Origin: Dysgonomonas sp. | GTDB lineage: Bacteria > Bacteroidota > Bacteroidia > Bacteroidales > Dysgonomonadaceae | DNA: 8,032 nt | Direction of reading: 5' to 3' | Assembly (NCBI GenBank): GCA_003523545.1 | Contig: DQAM01000379.1 | Location: forward strand, 1-8,032 | In this document: positions 1-6,006 of the stretch, piece after piece | How positions within the stretch are numbered: the stretch's first letter is position 1 | How the letters are laid out: every line of letters starts with the position of its first letter | The notes under the pieces: generated by a model | Database searches by the model: none | What the model saw: only the letters and a program-made list of their open reading frames with translations | Told to the model about the DNA's origin: nothing | Program-made: the position numbers and the translations under genes

Positions 1-77
1 TTCTTTTTACTAAAAAAAAAAAATAATCCACATGTTAAAAATGTGCAAAAAATGCAATAATAAATTAAATATATTGT

Positions 78-85
78 TATATTTG
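78..85 (+). promoter_or_regulatory. Bacteroidota -7 box upstream of the lipoprotein gene
   Basis: TATATTTG is an exact match to the TAnnTTTG -7 consensus of Bacteroidota primary sigma factor promoters. No good TTTG/TTG -33 element lies about 20 bp upstream, so the promoter is supported by one box only. It would give a leader of roughly 85-90 nt before the TTG start at 181. A weaker near match, AATATTTG, occurs at 128-135 and would give a shorter leader. The surrounding DNA is strongly A/T-rich, including a run of 12 A at 12-23, which is compatible with a promoter region but not specific. Confidence 0.45.
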
Positions 86-180
86 TACTGTAAATAAATG
101 TTGCAAGCGCCGTTGGTTATAAGGTATAATATTTGTTTATATTTTTTCAATAAAATAAGAAAAGGTTAATTTACGAAGTT

Positions 181-1275
181 TTGAAAACCACATTCCATAT
201 AATTGCAGGTATAATCCTTATTCTTTTAGGATTAAATATGTCTTCCTGTGAAAAGAAGACCAATACGAATTTTAGCATTGAAGGGAAAATAGATAATTTG
301 TCTGTCGATAAAATTGCCCTTATAAAAGAAATTACCAGCGACTCGTTGGTACTCGACACCATAAGTATAAACGAAAAAGGAGAATTCTCTTATAACGGTA
401 CGGTAGATGAGGCTATTATGATGGCATTGTATATCGGGAAGGAGACTGCTCCAGTAAGTATGTTAGTAGAACCCGGTTATAATGTCAGGATAAAAGGGGA
501 TGCCGTGCAGGCCGATCTGATAGAAGTAAAGGGCGGACAGGTGAATGACGATATAAACGAATTCAATGTCCGCAATGCAAGTCTACTTCAATCGAGACAC
601 CGTATACTAAGTAAAAATGAAAACCTGGATCCGGCAGAATTGAGAAATATAAATTTACAGTTGGGCCGGAGTGTAAGGGAATACGTAGACCAGAATCCTA
701 CGAAAATAGCCAGTGTTATTTTAATGAATAATTATTCTATAAATAATATTTCTGTAGAGGCGCTGGGTGAAGATATTGAGAAACTCAAAGGAGTTGCGGC
801 TAATTTTTATATGACAACCGATCTGAAGGCTTATTATGATAAAGTGAAAGTTTCGGCTGTGGGTGCTGTCGCTCCTGAGATAGAGCTGAAAAATATAAGA
901 AGTAAGAATGTCAAGCTGACAGATCTCAGGGGAAAGCCGGTGCTTCTGATTTTCGACCTGAAAGATTCTCCAACCAATACCGTTTATTTTAATAAACTTA
1001 AAGATACCCAGGAGGCATTGAAAGATAGTGTGCAATTTGTATCTATCGTAATAGACGATAATCCTAAATCGCCCGATCCGCATACGGTGGAAACGGCAAA
1101 ATCTTTGAAATGGACAGTGTTGCTCGACGGTAAAAAGTGGAATTCAAAAGAAGTGAAAAAATACAATGTGACATCAGCTCCTTATATGATCCTCATATCT
1201 AAAGAAGGATTGATTCAGGAGAGGGGTGTTGAACTTGATTCCCTGAAAGTGAAATTTGCGAAAAAAGAAAAGTAG
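181..1275 (+). CDS. Lipoprotein: DUF4369 plus thioredoxin-like domain without CxxC
   Basis: A 364-residue predicted envelope lipoprotein. Residues 1-22 form a lipoprotein signal peptide: Lys2, a hydrophobic core at 6-18, then the lipobox MSSC with Cys23 as lipidation site. The following residues, EKK, do not resemble the Bacteroides surface-export signal, so a periplasm-facing anchor is inferred. Residues about 30-135 look like DUF4369 (beta-rich, starting FSIEGKI), and about 228-364 like a TlpA/AhpC-TSA thioredoxin fold, with LTDLRGKPVLLIF before the active-site loop and the cis-proline at Pro334 (TSAPYM). Where the family has WCxxC, this protein has DLKDSPTNT (259-267). Cys23 is the only cysteine in the whole protein, so thiol redox activity is excluded. 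The start is TTG: an in-frame stop lies at 151-153, no ATG or GTG intervenes, and the first ATG (238) would remove the signal peptide. It appears monocistronic, ended by a hairpin. Its specific role is unknown. Confidence 0.88.
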   Translation: MKTTFHIIAGIILILLGLNMSSCEKKTNTNFSIEGKIDNLSVDKIALIKEITSDSLVLDTISINEKGEFSYNGTVDEAIMMALYIGKETAPVSMLVEPGYNVRIKGDAVQADLIEVKGGQVNDDINEFNVRNASLLQSRHRILSKNENLDPAELRNINLQLGRSVREYVDQNPTKIASVILMNNYSINNISVEALGEDIEKLKGVAANFYMTTDLKAYYDKVKVSAVGAVAPEIELKNIRSKNVKLTDLRGKPVLLIFDLKDSPTNTVYFNKLKDTQEALKDSVQFVSIVIDDNPKSPDPHTVETAKSLKWTVLLDGKKWNSKEVKKYNVTSAPYMILISKEGLIQERGVELDSLKVKFAKKEK

Positions 1276-1299
1276 AGCATATTTAAATGATAGATATTT

Positions 1300-1336
1300 A
1301 TAAAAGAGGGATTTTATTTGAAAATCTCTCTTTTAT
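1300..1336 (+). terminator. Rho-independent-type hairpin after the lipoprotein gene
   Basis: The arms at 1300-1315 and 1321-1336 can pair over about 16 bp with one G-U wobble and a 5-nt loop (ATTTG). The centre pairs GAGGGA with TCTCTC and the outer parts are A-T pairs. The 3' arm ends in a T-rich stretch. The hairpin starts 24 bp after the lipoprotein stop codon, which fits a terminator. The stem is A/T-heavy, so efficiency may be modest. Because the outer arms are A and T runs, it could also act from the other strand, but no minus-strand gene ends here. Confidence 0.7.
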
Positions 1337-1346
1337 TTTATATTTG
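1317..1346 (+). promoter_or_regulatory. Promoter of the comM-like gene
   Basis: The -7 box TATATTTG at 1339-1346 matches TAnnTTTG exactly. TTTG at 1317-1320 lies 18 bp upstream and could serve as the -33 element. Predicted transcription would begin near 1350, about 30 nt before the ATG at 1383. The -33 candidate lies in the loop of the preceding terminator hairpin, so terminator and promoter overlap in sequence. This is the best two-element promoter in the window. Confidence 0.6.
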
Positions 1347-1382
1347 TAAAAGAATAGGAGTAAGGATTAAGAATTACGATAT

Positions 1383-2927
1383 ATGCTGGTAAAAGTTTAT
1401 GGAGCTGCGGTACAGGGCGTAAGTGCGACTTTGATAACGATAGAGGTAAATTGTTCTAAAGGCATTAAATTTATGCTGGTAGGATTGCCCGATGCATCTA
1501 TAAAAGAGAGCCATGAACGTATACAGTCTGCTTTGCAGGTCAACGGATACAAATTTCCCCGTCAGCAGGTAATCATCAATATGTCGCCGGCTGATATAAG
1601 AAAGGAAGGTTCGGCTTATGACCTGCCCCTTGCTATCGGCATATTAGCTGCTTCCGGGTCCATAGAAACGGATATCCTCGATAAATATATGCTGATGGGA
1701 GAGCTGTCTCTCGACGGTTCCATTCTTCCTATAAAAGGAGCTTTGCCGATAGCGATAAAAGCCAGGGAAGAAGGGTTTTCGGGACTGGTGCTGCCTAAGA
1801 AAAATGTAAGGGAAGCGGCCGTAGTTGAAGGCTTGGAGGTATATGGGGTAGATAATATCTCGGAAGTGGTCCGGTTTTTCAATAAGGAAGAAAGATTTAC
1901 TCCTTTTATAGTCGATATACAAGAAGAATTTTCAAAAAACCAGCAGATTTTCGATTTCGATTTTGCGGATGTTAAAGGTCAGGAGAATGTAAAAAGAGCC
2001 ATCGAGGTAGCTGCCGCAGGCGGCCACAATATTATTATGGTCGGGCCTCCGGGTGCAGGAAAGTCTATGATGGCTAAGCGTATTCCGTCTATATTGCCGC
2101 CGCTTACGTTGGATGAAGCAATCGAAACAACCAAAATTCACAGTGTAGCCGGTAAGATAAATACAGAAATATCTTTGATGGCTGTCCGTCCGTTCCGTTC
2201 GCCCCACCATACTATTTCAGACGTGGCTATGGTTGGAGGGGGTATATATCCCCAGCCCGGAGAAATAAGCCTGGCGCATAACGGAGTGCTGTTTCTCGAT
2301 GAGCTTCCCGAATTCAACAGGAGTGTTCTTGAAGTTCTTCGCCAGCCTTTGGAAGACAGGTCTATTTCAATTTCGCGGTCACGCTTTGCAGTAGAGTATC
2401 CCGCCAGTTTTATGCTGGTAGCTTCGATGAATCCATGTCCTTGCGGGTATTACAATCATCCTGAGAAAACATGTGTCTGTTCGCAGGGCATCGTCCAGAA
2501 ATATCTGAATAAAATATCAGGCCCTTTATTGGACAGGATAGATATTCAGATCGAGATTGTACCGGTTCCGTTCGATAAGATTTCAGCATCGGCAATTTCC
2601 GAAAAAAGCGAAGAAATAAGAAAAAGAGTAATCCGGGCACGGGAAATTCAGGCAGAAAGGTTTAAAAATGTTGATTCCGTACATTGTAATGCGCAGATGT
2701 CCTCAAAGCTTATGCAGAAGTATGCCCTGCCTGACAAGGATGGGCTAGAATTATTAAAAATGGCGATGAATCGTTTCAATTTATCGGCAAGGGCATATGA
2801 CAGGATACTGAAAGTCTCCCGGACAATTGCTGACCTGAACGAATCCGATAAAATATTACCGGTTCATCTGGCAGAGGCGATTAACTACCGTAATCTGGAC
2901 AGGGAAAACTGGGCGGAAAGACAATGA
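1383..2927 (+). CDS. comM: ComM/YifB-family Mg-chelatase-like AAA+ ATPase
   Basis: A 514-residue protein of normal full length for the family. Residues 1 to about 170 form the Lon-protease-like (ChlI) N-terminal domain, with the family's early segments VGLPDASIKESHERI and INMSPADIRKEG. Residues about 190-400 form the Mg-chelatase AAA+ domain: Walker A GPPGAGKS at 221-228, Walker B LFLDE at 303-307, FRSPHHTISD before it, a sensor-type Asn350, and SGPLLDRID at 379-387 carrying the likely arginine finger Arg385. A Mg_chelatase C-terminal helical domain follows. Cys352, Cys354, Cys364 and Cys366 form the CPC...CxC cluster usual in this family, possibly a metal site. Family knowledge: Vibrio ComM is a hexameric helicase that promotes branch migration during natural transformation; despite the name, these proteins do not insert magnesium into porphyrins. 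Whether this organism is transformable cannot be seen. The ATG is preceded by the promoter at 1317-1346 and no close Shine-Dalgarno. It is probably transcribed alone. Confidence 0.96.
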   Translation: MLVKVYGAAVQGVSATLITIEVNCSKGIKFMLVGLPDASIKESHERIQSALQVNGYKFPRQQVIINMSPADIRKEGSAYDLPLAIGILAASGSIETDILDKYMLMGELSLDGSILPIKGALPIAIKAREEGFSGLVLPKKNVREAAVVEGLEVYGVDNISEVVRFFNKEERFTPFIVDIQEEFSKNQQIFDFDFADVKGQENVKRAIEVAAAGGHNIIMVGPPGAGKSMMAKRIPSILPPLTLDEAIETTKIHSVAGKINTEISLMAVRPFRSPHHTISDVAMVGGGIYPQPGEISLAHNGVLFLDELPEFNRSVLEVLRQPLEDRSISISRSRFAVEYPASFMLVASMNPCPCGYYNHPEKTCVCSQGIVQKYLNKISGPLLDRIDIQIEIVPVPFDKISASAISEKSEEIRKRVIRAREIQAERFKNVDSVHCNAQMSSKLMQKYALPDKDGLELLKMAMNRFNLSARAYDRILKVSRTIADLNESDKILPVHLAEAINYRNLDRENWAERQ

Positions 2928-2949
2928 TCGTATAATAATAATGCCGTTT

Positions 2950-2997
2950 GTCGATAATTCTCATTTTAACGACTGCTTTCGTCGATAATTGTCATTT
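2950..2997 (+). repeat. Pair of 17-bp direct repeats upstream of the glycosyltransferase operon
   Basis: GTCGATAATTCTCATTT (2950-2966) recurs as GTCGATAATTGTCATTT (2981-2997), 16 of 17 bases identical, with repeat starts 31 bp apart (about three helical turns). Each copy has an imperfect dyad centred on AATT, better in the second (GATAATTGTC). The second copy ends 17 bp before the -7 box at 3015, covering the place where a -33 element would lie. This geometry is what a tandem operator would look like, but no regulator can be named from the sequence. Confidence 0.6.
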
Positions 2998-3022
2998 CCT
3001 TCAGATAAATTATTTATATTTG
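2989..3022 (+). promoter_or_regulatory. Promoter of the DUF4254-GT9-GT4 operon
   Basis: TATATTTG at 3015-3022 is an exact -7 box, 22 bp before the ATG at 3045. The nearest TTG that could act as a -33 element is 2989-2991, with a 23-bp spacer, slightly long; it falls inside the second direct repeat. The same ten bases, TATATTTGTA, occur at the other two promoter positions in this window (78 and 1339). No Shine-Dalgarno sequence precedes the ATG, which lies in the A-rich context TTAAAATG, common in this phylum. Confidence 0.55.
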
Positions 3023-3044
3023 TACATACTAAAGAGATATTAAA

Positions 3045-3659
3045 ATGAACTTCACAGATTTGTCCAATAATATTTTTGATGCTGTAATAGTAAAATACCA
3101 CGAAACAGACCATGTGGATACTGCTATTGAAAATCCATATCCTGAAAGAACTATCGAAAACCTTCTGTATCTTAAGAATTGGATAGATACTGTGCAATGG
3201 CATCTTGAGGATATCATCAGGGAGCCTTCTATCGACCCGGTGACGGCGCTTCAGATAAAAAGAAGGATAGATAAGTCAAATCAAGAAAGAACGGATCTGG
3301 TTGAGTTGATAGATAGCTATTTCCTCGATAAATATAAGGACATATCACCAAAAGCTAATGCTAAGATCAACACGGAGAGTCCTGCATGGGCTATCGACAG
3401 GCTTTCTATTCTGGCTTTGAAAATATTTCATATGAAAGCTGAAGTCGAAAGAGAGGATGTAAGCGGCACGCACCGTGAACAATGTAATACTAAACTGGGT
3501 GTGCTTTACGAACAGCGTAAAGACCTTTCTACAGCTATTACAGAATTGTTGGAAGACATAGAGTCCGGTGAGAAATATATGAAAGTATATAAGCAAATGA
3601 AAATGTATAACGACCCCAATTTGAATCCGGTCTTATACGGGAAAAAAGATAATAAATAA
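3045..3659 (+). CDS. DUF4254-family protein of unknown function
   Basis: A 204-residue soluble protein, with no signal peptide or membrane segment, apparently almost all alpha-helical. It resembles the DUF4254 family, which is found mainly in Bacteroidota and often beside glycosyltransferases; I recognise the family but no function is established. Polar and aromatic residues likely to be conserved include Trp46, the WHLED cluster at 52-56, and the helix RIDKSNQERTD at 74-84. Their regular spacing suggests a ligand- or metal-binding face of a helical bundle; this is inference. It is the first gene of the operon: the stop is 8 bp before the GT9 start, and no terminator intervenes. Context argues for a role in surface glycan assembly, perhaps as partner or modifier of the GT9/GT4 enzymes. 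A catalytic role is equally possible. Confidence 0.85.
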   Translation: MNFTDLSNNIFDAVIVKYHETDHVDTAIENPYPERTIENLLYLKNWIDTVQWHLEDIIREPSIDPVTALQIKRRIDKSNQERTDLVELIDSYFLDKYKDISPKANAKINTESPAWAIDRLSILALKIFHMKAEVEREDVSGTHREQCNTKLGVLYEQRKDLSTAITELLEDIESGEKYMKVYKQMKMYNDPNLNPVLYGKKDNK

Positions 3660-3667
3660 GAAAATAA

Positions 3668-4864
3668 ATGGCTAAAGTTCTGATCACCCGGATTTCATCG
3701 TTCGGGGATGTTGCGATGTTAGTGCCGGTTGTCTTTTCTGTAGCCGCCAGATATCCGCAGGATCGCTTTGTCGTTTTAACCCGTAAAGCATTTGCACCTT
3801 TATTCGAAAATCTGGGATTCAATATTCATGCGATAACATTTGACAAAAAGAAGCACTCCGGCTTAGGGGGAACTATGCGGCTGATGATGAAAGTCGGAGG
3901 TTACGGATTTTCCCATGTGGCCGATGTGCATGACGTATTACGAACAAAACTGCTGAGAAAATGGATGCTGACCCTCGGCAAAAAAGTACGCCACATAGAT
4001 AAGGGACGTGCCGAAAAGCAGGCTATGATAGCATCCAAAACAGTGAATCCTCCTTTGGTTCCTACCACCGACAGGTACATGGATGTATTTCAAAGGTTAG
4101 GATTTGAGGCGGAAATGGTATTCCGCAACTTTTTTGAATTCGATGAAAAATCCCTGTATTCTTTACGGGCGATAGTTACAGAAAAAAAAGGGAAGTGGGT
4201 TGGAATAGCACCTTTCTCTAAGCATAAGGAAAAAATATATCCATTGGACAGGACGGAAGAGATTCTCCGCACATTGATAAAAAATCCGGACGTTACAGTC
4301 TTTCTTTTCGGTGCAGGAGTAAACGAAAAGAAAATTCTGGATTCGTGGGAAAGTAAATATCCTCAGGTAAAAAGTGTGTCCGGTAAAATAAACCTCATAA
4401 ATGAGTTGTTGCTCATTTCCTATCTCGATGTAATGCTTTCGATGGATTCGGCTAATATGCATCTGGCATCGTTAGTGGAGACCCCGGTTGTTTCAGTCTG
4501 GGGTGCCACTCATCCTCATCTTGGGTTTTATGGTTTCGGTCAGAAAGAAGAAGATGCGATACAGACAGAAATCGAATGCCGGCCATGTTCTGTGTATGGT
4601 GAAATTCCATGTGCTCGGGGTGATTATGCATGCCTTACACGGATTAAAAATGAAACTATCATTGAGAAGATATATTCATATATTAAACAGGATACTATAA
4701 AGCCGGAACCGGAGATTATCAATGAGAAAAGTCAACCGCAAGAGTCTACAGATGCGCCTGTTTCAGAATCCGGTACAACAAATTTACAGGATGAGACTTT
4801 AAATGGTATAGGAAATACCAATAGTCAGAAAGCAAATCATACCAGAGGACAACACAGAATATGA
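3668..4864 (+). CDS. Glycosyltransferase family 9 (heptosyltransferase-like) with C-terminal tail
   Basis: A 398-residue probable GT9 enzyme (WaaC/WaaF/WaaQ-like, GT-B fold), expected to move a sugar, classically ADP-activated heptose, onto an LPS core acceptor at the inner face of the cytoplasmic membrane. The N-terminal segment VLITRISSFGDVAML (4-18) carries the conserved Asp14. The C-terminal nucleotide-sugar half shows WVGIAPFSKHKEKIYP, the FLFGAG loop (Gly215-Gly217), and the hallmark DSANMHLAS around 260-268 with His265. A cysteine set, Cys304, Cys307, Cys315 and Cys322, matches the CxPC...C...C pattern in many GT9 proteins. The catalytic body ends near residue 340, the usual family length. 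Residues 341-398 are an added hydrophilic tail rich in Glu, Gln, Asn, Ser and Thr, probably disordered. Donor and acceptor cannot be inferred, and heptose is not assured. It lies 8 bp after the DUF4254 gene, and its stop is 1 bp before the GT4 ATG. Confidence 0.92.
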   Translation: MAKVLITRISSFGDVAMLVPVVFSVAARYPQDRFVVLTRKAFAPLFENLGFNIHAITFDKKKHSGLGGTMRLMMKVGGYGFSHVADVHDVLRTKLLRKWMLTLGKKVRHIDKGRAEKQAMIASKTVNPPLVPTTDRYMDVFQRLGFEAEMVFRNFFEFDEKSLYSLRAIVTEKKGKWVGIAPFSKHKEKIYPLDRTEEILRTLIKNPDVTVFLFGAGVNEKKILDSWESKYPQVKSVSGKINLINELLLISYLDVMLSMDSANMHLASLVETPVVSVWGATHPHLGFYGFGQKEEDAIQTEIECRPCSVYGEIPCARGDYACLTRIKNETIIEKIYSYIKQDTIKPEPEIINEKSQPQESTDAPVSESGTTNLQDETLNGIGNTNSQKANHTRGQHRI

Positions 4865-4865
4865 A

Positions 4866-5990
4866 ATGAAAATAGCTATTCTATCTCCTTTTTATCCGTT
4901 TCGGGGAGGGATGTCGCAATTCAGTGGACGCTTATATCCGGAGCTATCTCAAAAAAACGAAGTAAAAGCTTTTTCATATAAAACCCTTTACCCCGGATGG
5001 CTGTTCCCCGGAAAAACTCAATTTGTGCAAGACGGTGATGCAGCACTACCTGTCCCCAATGAAAGAGTATTGAGTACAATCAATCCTTTTACGTATAGTA
5101 CTACAGCAAAGAGAATAAATCGTTTTTCCCCTGATGTATTGATTATTCCTTACTGGATGTCTCTTCTGGCACCTGTATATGGTATTGTTTGCCGTCTTCT
5201 CCATAAAAAGATAAAAGTTGTCGGATTGATACATAATGCGATTCCTCACGAAAAACGTTTTTTTGATGCGGCATTTGCACGGTTTTTCTTCAACCGGTGC
5301 GATGGATTCATTGTGCTGAGCGAACCTGTAAAGCAGGATATGCTGAAACTAATTCCGCAGGCAAAAATAATGCTGTCTCCACATCCTATATATGACCAGT
5401 ACAAAATCACTATGTCTCCGGAAGAAGCAAGAAAGAGTCTTGGGATAGACCCGAAAAAGAAAACATTGCTTTTCTTCGGACTGATACGTGAATATAAAGG
5501 TTTGGATATATTAATCCGGGCTATGTCTTATTTGGATGACAGTTACCAATTGATAATAGCCGGAGAGAGTTATGAGGATTTTGATAAATACGATAATCTT
5601 ATAACCGCTTCCCCATTAAAGGATAATATAAAAGCTCTCCAGCAGTATATTCCGGACGAAATGGTAGGAACCCTTTTTTCGGCAGCGGATGTTTTGATCC
5701 TGCCTTACCGTTCGGCAACACAAAGCGGAGTCCTTGCTGTTGCAACTCAGCTGGAAACCCCTGTAATATCTACTAATGCGGGGGCACTTGGACAAAGCAT
5801 ACTATCATCAGGTATAGGATTGGTAGTAGACGATATTTCTCCGGACTCTATAGCCGGTGCTATAAATAAGTATTTTACCAATCCGGATTTACAGAAAGAA
5901 TACATTCTCAATCTCAAAGAAGAGAAAAAACGCCTTTCGTGGCCTGCTTTTGCCGATGCGGTAGAAAGATTTATAACTGAGATTCTTTGA
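4866..5990 (+). CDS. Glycosyltransferase family 4 (GT-B fold)
   Basis: A 374-residue retaining glycosyltransferase of the GT4 type, expected to transfer a sugar from a nucleotide-sugar donor to a membrane glycan intermediate at the cytoplasmic membrane. The N-terminal acceptor domain begins MKIAILSPFYPFRGGM, with the glycine loop Gly14-Gly15 that contacts the donor phosphate. GLIHNAIPHE (120-129) follows. In the C-terminal domain, FFGLIREYKGLD has Gly205, Arg208 and Lys211, matching the phosphate-binding Arg and Lys of GT4. The usual E-x7-E motif is replaced: the aligned stretch PYRSATQSGVLAVAT puts Gln286 and Thr294 where the two Glu residues stand, a pattern I recall from one GT4 subgroup. 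Length is normal. The ATG lies 1 bp past the GT9 stop, suggesting translational coupling, and the enzyme probably acts in the same glycan pathway. Donor and linkage are unknown. Confidence 0.92.
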   Translation: MKIAILSPFYPFRGGMSQFSGRLYPELSQKNEVKAFSYKTLYPGWLFPGKTQFVQDGDAALPVPNERVLSTINPFTYSTTAKRINRFSPDVLIIPYWMSLLAPVYGIVCRLLHKKIKVVGLIHNAIPHEKRFFDAAFARFFFNRCDGFIVLSEPVKQDMLKLIPQAKIMLSPHPIYDQYKITMSPEEARKSLGIDPKKKTLLFFGLIREYKGLDILIRAMSYLDDSYQLIIAGESYEDFDKYDNLITASPLKDNIKALQQYIPDEMVGTLFSAADVLILPYRSATQSGVLAVATQLETPVISTNAGALGQSILSSGIGLVVDDISPDSIAGAINKYFTNPDLQKEYILNLKEEKKRLSWPAFADAVERFITEIL

Positions 5991-6006
5991 AGTCTTCTTT
6001 ATCTGA

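Noticed and set aside
12..23. Run of 12 A as a possible phase-variation tract
   Set aside because: It is about 55 bp upstream of the -7 box, outside any coding frame, and in generally A/T-rich DNA; nothing ties it to expression switching.
29..45. Small inverted repeat CACAT/ATGTG near the left edge
   Set aside because: Only 5 bp of stem with a 7-nt A/T-rich loop and no T-tract; too weak to call a terminator or operator.
721..1083. 120-codon minus-strand open frame opposite the lipoprotein gene
   Set aside because: Antisense to the conserved thioredoxin-like gene, with no promoter or recognisable protein features.
1383..2927. Magnesium chelatase subunit for chlorophyll or cobalamin synthesis
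   Set aside because: The Lon-like N-terminal domain, the 514-residue length and the CPC...CxC cluster identify the ComM/YifB family, and no porphyrin or cobalt chelatase genes are nearby.
4488..4700. 70-codon plus-strand frame inside the GT9 gene
   Set aside because: It is out of frame with the GT9 region that carries the cysteine motif, and its product has no recognisable features.
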